Part shown: positions 9,722 to 18,399 of the stretch, piece by piece
How positions within the stretch are numbered: position 1 is the stretch's first letter
Layout: the number at the start of each line of letters is the position of its first letter
Origin: Syntrophus sp. (in: bacteria)
GTDB lineage: Bacteria; Desulfobacterota; Syntrophorhabdia; Syntrophorhabdales; Syntrophorhabdaceae
Direction of reading: 5' to 3'
DNA: 64,000 nt
NCBI GenBank assembly: GCA_013824835.1
Contig: PNOM01000004.1
Span: 1-64,000, forward strand
Position numbers and translations under genes: made by a program
The notes under the pieces: model-generated
What the model saw: the letters and a program-made list of their open reading frames with translations, nothing else
Told to the model about the DNA's origin: nothing
Databases searched by the model: none

Positions 9722-11482
9722 TTACCTGCCCATTAAAATAAACCAGATGATGAAGAAAAATATGAATAATGACATCCCCACGTAGGCCTGAATTCTTCCT
9801 GTTTGAAGTTTTCTTACAACAAAGCCGAGGGTCCTGACTGAAACTGCAGATCCGTCAACAATGCCATCGATTACGGTTCTATCAAAGGCATAGGATATTT
9901 TTGCGTTTATGAAAAGAAGTCTAAGGCCAAGGGTCCTGTATAATTCACCCCAGAAGGCATCGATAGGGCTTACGATCCTGTTGTCGATCCACATGAAGAT
10001 TCTCCCACCCTTCCTGTAGATGTAATCGACGTCGAGGTTCATCTTGTCCTCAGGGGAAAGCTTCTTTACGAGAAGGAAAAAGACAAGTCCTGTAAAGGAG
10101 AGTATCTGGAGCATCTCAGCGAAGTGATGGGATGTATAGGGATGGTATTCTGATTTATAAGGCAGAAGAATATAAAGCGCATCGGGAAATACACCTATTA
10201 AAAAACAAAGGGCAGATGTAAGACCCATTGCCCAAAGCATATTCCTGGGAGGTTCTTTTGCTTCAATGGGCGCTTCTTTGCCGAAAAAGGCGAAGTATGT
10301 TACCTTCAAGCCAACGGAAAGGAACGTACCGATGCCCGCAAGATTCATAAGCCCAAAAAGCCAGAGCCGTCCTGTCTCATGGGCAGATGCTGTAATCATT
10401 GATTTGCTTACAAAGCCGCTGAAGAAGGGGAATCCCGAGATAGATATGGCGCCCACGATGTAAAAGATCATGGTGAGGGGCATATACTTATAGAGGCCGC
10501 CAAGTTTCGATAGCTTTGCGGTGCCGGTCATATAAAGGATAGATCCAGCGCCCATGAAAAGGAGCGCCTTGTAGAGTATATGCGCGAAGGCATGAGCACA
10601 TGCCCCATTCAGGGCAAGTTCAGTTCCTATCCCTATTCCGGCAACCATGTATCCTACCTGGCTCACGATGTGATAGGCAAGGACGCGGCGTATATCATTT
10701 TCAATGACTGCATAGAAGACTCCATATACGGTCATTGCTGTGCCCATAACTGCAAGGATCTCAAAACCGGGAAAACCCCTTAAAAGCACGTAGACTGCGG
10801 TTTTTGTGGTAAAGGCACACATTAAAACTGCCCCTTCCACGGTAGACTCGGGATAGGCATCAGGAAGCCATGCATGGAGCGGTATTACTGCGGCATTAAG
10901 GCAAAATCCTGCAAGTATAAGATATTCTGGAAGGGATGCCTGGTCAGGAAAGATCCTGGTAAAGGTAAAATTGCCGGTTTTCGCATAATAGAGCATCATG
11001 CCCATAAAGAACAGGAGGCCTCCGAATATGTGGATAAGGAGATATCTGTACCCTGCGTCGATCGATCTTTGTTCTTTTCTGTACCAGACCAGAAATACTG
11101 AGGAAAAGGCCATAATCTCCCAGAAGATAAAAAGGGTCAGGTAATCCCCTGAGAAGATTGCCCCTAAAGAACTTCCTATATAAAAGGAGCCTGCGATATA
11201 ATGTCCGTCTTCTTTCCGGTGGAGTCCGTAAAGGGCGCCGAGAAAGGCCATTATGGTGAAGACCCATGCAAAGATAAGGCTCAGTTTGTCAACTCTGCCG
11301 AAAACAACATTTGCATTGAGAAAACGGTATGCACCGTATGTGCCTGCCTGCATAAGGGCAACGTCGATTATGGAAAGTATGGGGATGAGTAGGGCAATCC
11401 CTTTTTTTGCCTTACCTTTGAAAAAGGGGAGGAGAAGGCTGCCGATAAAGAAAAATAGTGCCGGATGTACCCACTTATCCAT
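9722..11482 (-). CDS. NuoL-like / MrpA-D-type antiporter subunit of complex I
   Basis: A 586-residue antiporter-like subunit if started at the ATG at 11482 (MDKWVHP); a longer frame runs to 11530 but overlaps the upstream gene by 56 bases. The core has an IFWEIMAFSSVFLVWY helix, AVIPLHAWLPDAYPESTVEGA and RRVLAYHIVSQVGYM. The C-terminal part after about residue 480 is unlike plain MrpD proteins: it ends with DRTVIDGIVDGSAV, then LQTGRIQAYVG and a final hydrophobic helix, the pattern of the NuoL lateral helix and its anchor. I therefore place it as the NuoL equivalent, consistent with its position before nuoM. The core alone looks closer to the MrpD branch, so automatic annotation may call it a Na+/H+ antiporter. 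Confidence 0.78.
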   Translation of the reverse strand: MDKWVHPALFFFIGSLLLPFFKGKAKKGIALLIPILSIIDVALMQAGTYGAYRFLNANVVFGRVDKLSLIFAWVFTIMAFLGALYGLHRKEDGHYIAGSFYIGSSLGAIFSGDYLTLFIFWEIMAFSSVFLVWYRKEQRSIDAGYRYLLIHIFGGLLFFMGMMLYYAKTGNFTFTRIFPDQASLPEYLILAGFCLNAAVIPLHAWLPDAYPESTVEGAVLMCAFTTKTAVYVLLRGFPGFEILAVMGTAMTVYGVFYAVIENDIRRVLAYHIVSQVGYMVAGIGIGTELALNGACAHAFAHILYKALLFMGAGSILYMTGTAKLSKLGGLYKYMPLTMIFYIVGAISISGFPFFSGFVSKSMITASAHETGRLWLFGLMNLAGIGTFLSVGLKVTYFAFFGKEAPIEAKEPPRNMLWAMGLTSALCFLIGVFPDALYILLPYKSEYHPYTSHHFAEMLQILSFTGLVFFLLVKKLSPEDKMNLDVDYIYRKGGRIFMWIDNRIVSPIDAFWGELYRTLGLRLLFINAKISYAFDRTVIDGIVDGSAVSVRTLGFVVRKLQTGRIQAYVGMSLFIFFFIIWFILMGR

Positions 11483-11720
11483 AAAAATCATTGTCCTTTG
11501 CGAGAAATAAATGAGCAATGCCCTTTGCAACCTTTATAAGCAGAAAACAGCCCACGATACCGAATATGGTCCAGAAGGCATATATCTTGTCAATAAGATA
11601 ATGGGCGTCAGCCCGTGATAACAGTACATCAAAGAGAACCAGGGCAATAAGATAGACGATAAGCACCTTTTTTAATGCTGCCATGTGGGATCGCAGGAAT
11701 TCGATATATTTCAGTATCAT
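11475..11720 (-). CDS. Small two-helix membrane protein in the nuo operon
   Basis: An 81-residue protein with two hydrophobic segments at about residues 15-33 (KVLIVYLIALVLFDVLL) and 47-66 (YAFWTIFGIVGCFLLIKV). Its ATG overlaps the end of the upstream MrpD-like gene and its C-terminus overlaps the start of the NuoL-like gene by 8 bases, so it is tightly coupled to both. No family was recognised. Because it sits only between the two antiporter-like genes, it may be an accessory or assembly subunit of the enlarged membrane arm. That role is inference from position. Confidence 0.8.
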   Translation of the reverse strand: MILKYIEFLRSHMAALKKVLIVYLIALVLFDVLLSRADAHYLIDKIYAFWTIFGIVGCFLLIKVAKGIAHLFLAKDNDFYG

Positions 11721-13189
11721 GAGAAAAGCCTTCCTATCATATTGATAAAGAAATTGGGAAAGATACCAAGAAGTACGGATATGAGAGAAGCAAGTACCAA
11801 GGGGACGACCATAGTCATGGGGGCTTCTTTAATTCCTGCCCTGCTCCATGAACGATTTTTACCCTGGAAAAAGGCCTTGATGGTGATGGGTGCGAAGTAG
11901 GCCACATTCAGGATCGTACTTGCCATAAGTACAACAAGAATGGGCATATTACTAATCTCAAGGGCGCCATTCAGGAGATACCATTTTGTAACAAAACCTG
12001 CTACAGGTGGCGCTCCGATCATACTTAGAGAAGCGATCGCAAAGGCACCCATAGTAAAGGGCATTGCATAGCCTAATCCCTCCATATTACTGATCTTTTT
12101 ATTGTGTGTTGCTACGTAGATAGCGCCTGCGCAGAAAAAGAGGGTAATCTTGCTGAATCCGTGGTTTACGATATGAAGGATGCCGCCGGTGATTCCAGAC
12201 ACATCAAGGAGCGCGACCCCCAGGACGATGTATGATAGCTGGCTGATTGTTGAATAGGCGAGCCGTGCCTTGAGATCATCCTTTGTAAGGGCAATAATTG
12301 AAGCTGCAAGAATAGTGAAGGAAACCACGTAGGCAGTGCAGATACCGAGATTCAGATTCTGAAGGAGTTCTACCCCGAAAGTGGAGAGCATTACCCTTGA
12401 TATACAGAAGACGCCTGCCTTCACAACAGCAACGGCATGGAGCAGAGCGCTTACCGGGGTGGGGGCAACCATTGCGGAAGGGAGCCAGTTGTGGAGAGGC
12501 ATAATGGCAGCCTTAGCAAAACCGGCAATAAAAAGGACATACGTGATGCTTACCCAGAATCCATCAGCATTTTTCGGGAAGATGCCGCCGGTAATATTGT
12601 CTGCAAAATCGAGGGTTCCTGTGAATATATAGGTAAGGACCACTGCGGGAAGAAGAAAGCCCTTGGATGTTCCCATGAGATAGACAAAGTACTTCTTTGC
12701 GCCGGCGTAACCTTCCTCGTCCTGATGATGAGCAACGAGGGGATAGGTAAAGAGCGAGATAATTTCATAGAAAAGGTAGAGAGAAAAGAGACTTCCCGAA
12801 AAGGCAACGCCCTGAGCCCCGACTATGGCAATGGCAAAACACGTATAATACCGTGTCTGGCTGTGCTCTTTAAGGGTCCTCATATATCCTATGTTATAGA
12901 AAGTCGCGAAAATCCAGAGGAAGGAGGATACGATGCCGAAAATCAGCGAAAGTGCATCAACCCTGAAGTTGAGTGATATTCCCGGAGCAATGGTTGATAG
13001 GGTGTAGATAATCCTATTACCCTCAAGAATAGTGGGAACCATATATGCCACGGATATGAAGGTAAGCACGGACCCGGCCACAGACCAGAATTCCCGGATG
13101 TTCTGTTTTTTCCCGGACAGGGATATGAGAAGGGTCGTTATGAGAACGATTACTATAGGTATGAGAGGTTGTACACTTTCAATCAGCAT
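11717..13189 (-). CDS. Extra MrpD-like antiporter subunit in the nuo operon
   Basis: A 490-residue, 13-14-helix protein of the proton-conducting antiporter family (MrpD/NuoM/NuoN). It has FYLFYEIISLFTYPLVAHH-type helix residues with the conserved glutamate, a FAKAAIMPLHNWLPSAM stretch with lysine and histidine, and KARLAYSTISQLSY. It lacks the NuoL-type C-terminal lateral helix. It lies between nuoK and the small membrane protein, where the standard operon goes directly from nuoK to nuoL. The complex would thus contain four antiporter-like subunits instead of three. It could alternatively work as part of a separate Mrp-like antiporter, but no other mrp genes are present. Confidence 0.85.
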   Translation of the reverse strand: MLIESVQPLIPIVIVLITTLLISLSGKKQNIREFWSVAGSVLTFISVAYMVPTILEGNRIIYTLSTIAPGISLNFRVDALSLIFGIVSSFLWIFATFYNIGYMRTLKEHSQTRYYTCFAIAIVGAQGVAFSGSLFSLYLFYEIISLFTYPLVAHHQDEEGYAGAKKYFVYLMGTSKGFLLPAVVLTYIFTGTLDFADNITGGIFPKNADGFWVSITYVLFIAGFAKAAIMPLHNWLPSAMVAPTPVSALLHAVAVVKAGVFCISRVMLSTFGVELLQNLNLGICTAYVVSFTILAASIIALTKDDLKARLAYSTISQLSYIVLGVALLDVSGITGGILHIVNHGFSKITLFFCAGAIYVATHNKKISNMEGLGYAMPFTMGAFAIASLSMIGAPPVAGFVTKWYLLNGALEISNMPILVVLMASTILNVAYFAPITIKAFFQGKNRSWSRAGIKEAPMTMVVPLVLASLISVLLGIFPNFFINMIGRLFS

Positions 13190-13195
13190 GGTCTA

Positions 13196-13522
13196 TCAGT
13201 CCTTCATCTCCTTAAGCTTTTCACCTTCTATATGTTTATATTTTCTGAAAATGAGAATGATAATACCCAGGGCGATGGCCGCTTCTGCTGCGGAAATACC
13301 CATGATAAAAAGGGTAAAGACCTGCCCTGCCGCATCCCCTGCCTTGGAAAATCTGTTAAAGGCGACATAATTGAGGCCTGCCCCATTCATAATCAACTCA
13401 AGGGATATGAGCATCCCTATGAGGGTCCGTCGGTACAGCATACCCAATATACCTGCAGAGAGGAGAAAGAGGGCAACAAATAGGTAAATATTCAAGTTGT
13501 TGTAAAGGAGTGTTCCTGTCAT
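13196..13522 (-). CDS. nuoK: NADH-quinone oxidoreductase subunit K
   Basis: A 108-residue protein with three transmembrane helices. It has the complex I subunit K signature GMLYRRTLIGMLISLELIMNGAGLN with the conserved membrane glutamate in helix 2, and AAEAAIALGIIILIFR with the second glutamate in helix 3. It is slightly longer than the usual 100 residues because of a charged C-terminal tail. Its start overlaps the stop of nuoJ by 4 bases and the MrpD-like gene follows after 6 bases. Confidence 0.96.
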   Translation of the reverse strand: MTGTLLYNNLNIYLFVALFLLSAGILGMLYRRTLIGMLISLELIMNGAGLNYVAFNRFSKAGDAAGQVFTLFIMGISAAEAAIALGIIILIFRKYKHIEGEKLKEMKD

Positions 13523-14028
13523 TTTTCCCCCTTGGAGAAAAGGGCAAGCATGATTGCGCCAATAATACTCACTACAATAAGCAGGGAGATTAACTCAAAA
13601 GGAAGCATGTAGGTATCAAAAAAGGCCCTGCCGATGTCTTTTGTGGTAATCACGGACAACTTTTTGTCTGTCCGGCATGTCCCCATAATAAAATTAACAA
13701 AGACAAAGAATGTAAAGACAGGCACAATAAGGGCTGTAAGTATCTTGGATAAGCCGGTCCAGCCTTTAGGCGCCTTCATGTGGAGGTAATGGGGGCCGGC
13801 GATCATGACGGCAAAGACGATGAGAACCGAGATGGCGCCCACATATATGAGAATCTGCATCATGGCAATGAAGGGGGCATTGAGAAATATATAGAGGCCC
13901 GAAATGCCGAACATAGTGACTATGAGGGAGAGGAGGGCATAGATCATGGAGCTCGTCAGCGCAGTTGCCAAGGCACTAAAGAGGGTAAGGAGCATGATGA
14001 GGATAAAAACTATTTCGCCAAAGGTCAT
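13519..14028 (-). CDS. nuoJ: NADH-quinone oxidoreductase subunit J
   Basis: A 169-residue membrane subunit of complex I with five hydrophobic helices. The conserved third helix region is visible as FIAMMQILIYVGAISVLIVFAVMI, with the YVGAI pi-bulge region of the family. It follows nuoI directly (the two genes abut) and overlaps nuoK by 4 bases, the canonical I-J-K order. Confidence 0.95.
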   Translation of the reverse strand: MTFGEIVFILIMLLTLFSALATALTSSMIYALLSLIVTMFGISGLYIFLNAPFIAMMQILIYVGAISVLIVFAVMIAGPHYLHMKAPKGWTGLSKILTALIVPVFTFFVFVNFIMGTCRTDKKLSVITTKDIGRAFFDTYMLPFELISLLIVVSIIGAIMLALFSKGEK

Positions 14029-14478
14029 CTATTTCCTCTTCTCATATTCTTTTACAAGGTCAAATTGACACTCTGCCCGTGTGTAGACCGCGCGATTATA
14101 ATCCGCTGAGAAGGCAAGAGCATCAAAATTGCATGTTTCAACGCATATGCCGCATTGGCTGCATGTGGTGAAATCAAGTATATACTCGGTACAGGTCTTT
14201 TTCTTTTCGCCTTCTTTCTTCTCCCCTTCGATTTTTTTAATCGAGTGTGAGGGGCATGCTTTGACGCAAGCCATACAGACGACACACTTTGTGCGGTCAG
14301 GGTTTTCCTCATCGCCGACAAGCTTTGTGTGGCCCCGGAACCTTGGCGGTATCTCGCACGTTTGTCTCGGGTACTGAACGGTGACTACAGGCATAAAGAA
14401 GGTTTTGAGGGTCACTCCCAATCCTGTGATGAGAGAGTAAGCACCTTTAATAATCGCAGAGGGAGACGTCATACTCAT
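14029..14478 (-). CDS. nuoI: NADH-quinone oxidoreductase subunit I (two [4Fe-4S] clusters)
   Basis: A 149-residue ferredoxin-like subunit of the peripheral arm. It has the two expected CxxCxxCxxxCP-type motifs, CVVCMACVKACPSH and CSQCGICVETCNFDAL, which bind clusters N6a and N6b in characterised enzymes. A longer frame reaches 14544, but it would overlap nuoH by 70 bases; the ATG at 14478 overlaps the nuoH TGA as ATGA and removes residues with no family counterpart, so I use it. A lysine/glutamate-rich insert separates the two motifs. Confidence 0.94.
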   Translation of the reverse strand: MSMTSPSAIIKGAYSLITGLGVTLKTFFMPVVTVQYPRQTCEIPPRFRGHTKLVGDEENPDRTKCVVCMACVKACPSHSIKKIEGEKKEGEKKKTCTEYILDFTTCSQCGICVETCNFDALAFSADYNRAVYTRAECQFDLVKEYEKRK

Positions 14479-15449
14479 AGTATTTTTAACATACCTCCGG
14501 TAATGAGCAGCCACAGAAAAGAGACGGGTATCAGCACCTTCCATGAGAAGTTGAGGAGTTGATCAAACCTCACCCGCGGGAAGGTCCACCTGAACCAGAC
14601 GATAATGAAAGCAAGTGCATAAGTTTTTATAAAGAACCATATAATACCGGGTAGAATTGGTCCCTGATAGCCGCCAAGAAAGAAAATAGTCGCTACAGCG
14701 CAGATGATGAATATGTTCGAATACTCTGCGAGAAAGAAGAGGGCGAACCTCATACCTGAATACTCCGTATGAAATCCTGCTACAAGCTCGCTTTCAGCCT
14801 CGGCAAGGTCAAAAGGTGTTCTGTTGGTTTCAGCCACCCCTGCTATAAAGTATATCAGGAAAGGAATAGGGTGATACACAACGAACCATATTCCTTTCTG
14901 AGCTTCCACAACATCCTTCAAGGAGAAGGAATTACACATGAAGATAACAGGAAGGAGCGCGAGGAGAAGGGGTATTTCATAGGCAATGTTCTGGGCAACA
15001 CTTCTCATGGCGCCAATGAGCGAGTATTTATTGTTAGAGCCCCATCCGGCAAGGAGGAGGGAGAGTACGGACAGGGAGGAAAAGGCAAATATTACAAGTA
15101 TCCCCACATTGATATCTTTCACCTGCAAGAACGAATCAAAGGGGATTACCACGAAAGATACAAGGACGGGTATAAAAATAACAATTGGAGCCAGAAAATA
15201 AAGGGGTTTTTTGACATCTTCCGGGGTAATAATATCCTTACCGAGGAGCTTTATGCCATCGGCAATGGCCTGAATAAGGCCGAAGGGGCCGACTTCCTTG
15301 GGGCCTATCCTTCTCTGCATATGCCCTGAGACCTTCCGCTCGACCCATGTAAGGATCAACACATTGACCACAACTACTACGAGTACACCAACGAGGCCGA
15401 TGACGTTCCTTACTACCTCTTTGCCAACTATGTTTATGATTTCGTTCAT
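14475..15449 (-). CDS. nuoH: NADH-quinone oxidoreductase subunit H
   Basis: A 324-residue membrane subunit that forms the quinone pocket and links the two arms of complex I. Signatures seen are WVERKVSGHMQRRIGPKEVG in the first loop, SLIGAMRSVAQNIAYEIPLLL, and the acidic FDLAEAESELVAGFHTEYSGM loop. Length is normal. It lies 34 bases downstream of nuoCD, since nuoEFG are absent, and its stop codon overlaps the nuoI start. Confidence 0.97.
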   Translation of the reverse strand: MNEIINIVGKEVVRNVIGLVGVLVVVVVNVLILTWVERKVSGHMQRRIGPKEVGPFGLIQAIADGIKLLGKDIITPEDVKKPLYFLAPIVIFIPVLVSFVVIPFDSFLQVKDINVGILVIFAFSSLSVLSLLLAGWGSNNKYSLIGAMRSVAQNIAYEIPLLLALLPVIFMCNSFSLKDVVEAQKGIWFVVYHPIPFLIYFIAGVAETNRTPFDLAEAESELVAGFHTEYSGMRFALFFLAEYSNIFIICAVATIFFLGGYQGPILPGIIWFFIKTYALAFIIVWFRWTFPRVRFDQLLNFSWKVLIPVSFLWLLITGGMLKIL

Positions 15450-15483
15450 TCTTTGATCTTCTCGGTTTTTCGAATCCAGTTTT

Positions 15484-17058
15484 TCATCTGTCTATCTCCG
15501 GTATGACAAGATCAAGACTTCCAAGACTGGAAACAGCATCAGCGATAAGGGTTCCTTGTGCAAGATAGGGGAAGATGATGAGGTTTGAAAAAGAGGGTAC
15601 CCGCCAATGCATCCTGTATGGGGTGTCCGTCCCATCGCTCACAATATAGACCCCAACTTCTCCACGGGGGGATTCAACGGTGTGGTATACATCTCCCTTT
15701 GGCGGTTTCATCTTCTTGGGCACCTTTTCAGTCACATAGGGCCCTTCGGGAAGCATATCAAGGGCCTGCTCTATGATCTTCAGACTTACTTCCATGTCAT
15801 GTACCCTGATCATATACCTGTCAAGGGCATCGCCGGTCATCTCGTGAGGCACATCGAAGGCGATACGGTCATAGGCTGCGTATGGTTCAACCTTCCTGAT
15901 ATCATAGGGAATGCCCACACTGCGAAGAACAGGCCCAGAGAATCCGTATTTCCTCGCTTTTTCCGAGTCCAGAATACCTATGCCCCTTGTCCTGTTGATA
16001 AATATGACATTTTTTGTAACGAGGGTCTCATACATTTTAAACCGTTCGTACAACCTTTTCACAAAAGCTCTGGTACCCTCTACAAACTGTTCATCAACAT
16101 CGTTGTAAAGGCCGCCGAACCTCATGTAGCAATAGGTGAGTCTTGAGCCCGTGATCCTTTCAAGGATGTCGTTGATCTGCTCCCTGTCATCAAACACATA
16201 GAGAAAGGGTGTAAGTCCGCCCAGGTCGGCGAGGTATGCGCCAAGCCAGAGGAGATGGCTTGAAAGCCTGTTTAACTCAATGGTAATTGTTCTTATAATC
16301 TGTGCCCTTTCAGGCACAGGGATGCCGCAAAGTTTTTCTACTGTACAGACGTATGCAGCATTAAAACTCATGGGTCCCAGATAATCCATGCGGCCCGTGT
16401 TGGGCAGGAACTGCATAAACCCTCGGTTTTCACCCATTTTTTCCTGCATCCTGTGGAGATATCCAAGGACTGGTTCGGCTGAAATCACATACTCACCATC
16501 CATCTTCAGTACTACTCTCAAGACACCATGGGTGCTCGGGTGCTGAGGTCCCAGATTGATGGTAAAGGCGTCTTCCTCTTCCTCAACATTGAAGGCAGAA
16601 AGCCTCTTTTTGTCTTCCGGCGGAACTGGCACTTTTCCCTTGCGCAGGGGATAAAAGTCTATCCCGTCATGGAGGAAGAAATAGCCCATATTTGGATGAT
16701 TATCAAAGACTACTCCGAAAAATTCATGTATTTCTCTCTCGTACCAGGCTGCACCATCAAATATATTGGACATGGTGGCCACGTGAGGATTGGCAGGATC
16801 TATTCTGAGCGCCACCTTTGTCCTGCATAAAAAGCGATAATTGTTGAAGAAATAAAGCACCTCAAGGTAGTCCTTGTAGTCTACGCAGAGCATGTCTTCG
16901 AGATAAAACTTCTCGTCGTCGAAAAATTGTACTATTTTGTTAAGATTATCTTTCGAAGCAGATATGCTGATATTGTAGCCTCTTTCCGCATAGGCCGTTT
17001 CCGTTGCCTCTGCTCCGGCAACGGCTGTATTGAGCTTCTTTATGACGTCGGTTACCAT
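15484..17058 (-). CDS. nuoCD: Fused NADH-quinone oxidoreductase subunits C and D
   Basis: A 524-residue fusion. Residues 1 to about 145 are the 30-kDa NuoC domain, with the [18 protein letters not shown] signature. A linker with EEEEDAF leads into the 49-kDa NuoD domain (about 165-524), which begins [17 protein letters not shown], the quinone-site loop. [14 protein letters not shown] and the C-terminal [13 protein letters not shown] region also match. NuoC-NuoD fusions are known from enterobacteria and several other lineages. The start overlaps the end of nuoB by 7 bases. No nuoE, F or G follows. Confidence 0.96.
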   Translation of the reverse strand: MVTDVIKKLNTAVAGAEATETAYAERGYNISISASKDNLNKIVQFFDDEKFYLEDMLCVDYKDYLEVLYFFNNYRFLCRTKVALRIDPANPHVATMSNIFDGAAWYEREIHEFFGVVFDNHPNMGYFFLHDGIDFYPLRKGKVPVPPEDKKRLSAFNVEEEEDAFTINLGPQHPSTHGVLRVVLKMDGEYVISAEPVLGYLHRMQEKMGENRGFMQFLPNTGRMDYLGPMSFNAAYVCTVEKLCGIPVPERAQIIRTITIELNRLSSHLLWLGAYLADLGGLTPFLYVFDDREQINDILERITGSRLTYCYMRFGGLYNDVDEQFVEGTRAFVKRLYERFKMYETLVTKNVIFINRTRGIGILDSEKARKYGFSGPVLRSVGIPYDIRKVEPYAAYDRIAFDVPHEMTGDALDRYMIRVHDMEVSLKIIEQALDMLPEGPYVTEKVPKKMKPPKGDVYHTVESPRGEVGVYIVSDGTDTPYRMHWRVPSFSNLIIFPYLAQGTLIADAVSSLGSLDLVIPEIDR

Positions 17059-17564
17059 TTGGCCTCTGGTGTGGGGAATCGCCTTGTGCCGGTCAATTTT
17101 TCCTCCAGTTTGAGAAAGCCTTCGAGAAGGGCCTCAGGCCTCGGAGGACAACCAGGTACATATACATCTACAGGAACGAGAAGGTCAACGCCTTCAATAA
17201 GATTATACTGATCTTCGAATACAAAAGGTCCGCCCGATATGGCGCAATTACCCATGGCGATTACCCATTTGGGTTCCGGCATCTGATCATAAAGGGTCTT
17301 GAGCAGGGGGGCCATTTTCTTTGTAACCGTTCCGGAAACGATCATTACATCTGCTTGCCGGGGTGACGCTCTGAAAATCTCACACCCGAACCGTGCAATG
17401 TCAAACTTTGCCATGGCCGCTGCCATCATCTCGATGGCGCAACATGCAAGCCCAAAGGTCATGGGCCAGAGGGCATTTGCCCTGGCGAGGTTGAGTATCT
17501 GGTCAAGAAGGGCGAATTTTATAATTGGATCTTTCGTTTCCAGGTAAACACTCCTTTTCCCCAT
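17052..17564 (-). CDS. nuoB: NADH-quinone oxidoreductase subunit B (N2 cluster)
   Basis: A 170-residue subunit that holds the terminal iron-sulfur cluster N2. The ligands are visible: tandem Cys41-Cys42 in [10 protein letters not shown], Cys107 in MGNCAISGG, and Cys139 in [14 protein letters not shown]. The only plausible start is the ATG at 17564, which lies within the last 46 bases of nuoA in another frame, so the two genes overlap and are probably translationally coupled. Downstream it overlaps nuoCD by 7 bases. Confidence 0.96.
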   Translation of the reverse strand: MGKRSVYLETKDPIIKFALLDQILNLARANALWPMTFGLACCAIEMMAAAMAKFDIARFGCEIFRASPRQADVMIVSGTVTKKMAPLLKTLYDQMPEPKWVIAMGNCAISGGPFVFEDQYNLIEGVDLLVPVDVYVPGCPPRPEALLEGFLKLEEKLTGTRRFPTPEAKW

Positions 17565-17899
17565 GCATAGATGATTGCAGGCGCAAGAATAAGGACAAAG
17601 GCAAGCAATGAGTAAAACTCATAGGCCTTTGCGCCTTTTGTATAGCTCACTGCTATGGGGAAGAGATAAAGGACATCAACATCAAAAGCGATAAATATGA
17701 GGGCGTATATATAATAAGAGGCGCTGTATCTGATCCATGCGCCGCCAAAGGGTTTAACGCCACATTCATAGGTGGTAAGAGTTTTCTTTCCACTCGTGCG
17801 GGGGGCCACCAAATAGGAAATTAATACGGGCGCGAGGGTGAAAACAATCGCTACCACAAAGAAAAGAAGGACAGGAAAAAATTCGGTCAAAGTATCCAT
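17519..17899 (-). CDS. nuoA: NADH-quinone oxidoreductase subunit A
   Basis: A 126-residue protein with three transmembrane helices. It shows the [21 protein letters not shown] loop region and [13 protein letters not shown], the conserved acidic second helix of NuoA. It is the first gene of the nuo operon and has a sigma70-type promoter just upstream. The C-terminal [12 protein letters not shown] tail is normal for the family even though it overlaps the start of nuoB. Confidence 0.96.
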   Translation of the reverse strand: MDTLTEFFPVLLFFVVAIVFTLAPVLISYLVAPRTSGKKTLTTYECGVKPFGGAWIRYSASYYIYALIFIAFDVDVLYLFPIAVSYTKGAKAYEFYSLLAFVLILAPAIIYAWGKGVFTWKRKIQL

Positions 17900-17914
17900 T
17901 ATCAGCCTATATTG

Positions 17915-17944
17915 TATTTAGTATGTTTGCTGATCGTTTGTCAA
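17915..17944 (-). promoter_or_regulatory. Sigma70-type promoter of the nuo operon
   Basis: On the minus strand a perfect -35 hexamer TTGACA (17939-17944) is followed after 18 bases by TAAATA (17915-17920). The -10 ends 16 bases before the nuoA ATG, so the predicted leader is very short. No other promoter-like site was needed to explain the operon. Confidence 0.65.
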
Positions 17945-18376
17945 GACTTTTTGTGAAAATATTCCCATGCAATGTCATTCCCCTGTATTTATGCATATAA
18001 AATCCTGATTAATATGTAATTAAATCTCACAAAGCACCATGTTTTATCCATATTCCCCTTAACGTATGATGTACTTCCCCGTCCCGGGAACAGCAAGCAG
18101 TTGCATCATTATTTCGGATAAGCAATTCCTATACCACACGGGATTCGCATGACCGGTTTTGAGAAAAAAAACCACAACACAGTGTGTTTGCAGAGATTAT
18201 CCTCTTGCCCACGAAAGGCAAATCATCAGGATAGAAAGGCGCCACCTGTATACTAATGTTACAAAACCAGATACTCGATCGCCTTGCTCGCAATGACATC
18301 TGACATAAAATAGATTATAGAATTAGAAACGGAATAAGGGATTTGGTATCACGCCGTCGCTACGGGCTCCGGCATG
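17945..18376. other. Intergenic region without a gene
   Basis: About 430 bases between the nuo promoter and the end of the lytic transglycosylase gene. I see no coding frame with protein-like composition. Bases 18273-18304 contain CTTGCTCGCAATGAC, which resembles the core of dispersed REP-like elements (GTCATTGCGAGC type) common in proteobacterial intergenic DNA; only one copy is seen here, so this is tentative. Confidence 0.4.
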
Positions 18377-18399
18377 GGCCGGTATCGTTGCTACCGGCC
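18377..18399 (-). terminator. Hairpin at the end of the lytic transglycosylase gene
   Basis: GGCCGGTA and TACCGGCC form a perfect 8-bp stem with a 7-base loop; the stem overlaps the TAG stop codon of the transglycosylase gene. No T-run follows on the minus strand, so it may be an mRNA-stabilising or Rho-type end rather than a classic intrinsic terminator. Confidence 0.4.

Noticed and set aside
12437-12976. Plus-strand frame of 179 codons opposite the MrpD-like gene
   Set aside because: The minus-strand membrane protein explains the sequence.
15607-16146. Plus-strand frame of 179 codons opposite nuoCD
   Set aside because: nuoCD on the other strand is unmistakable.
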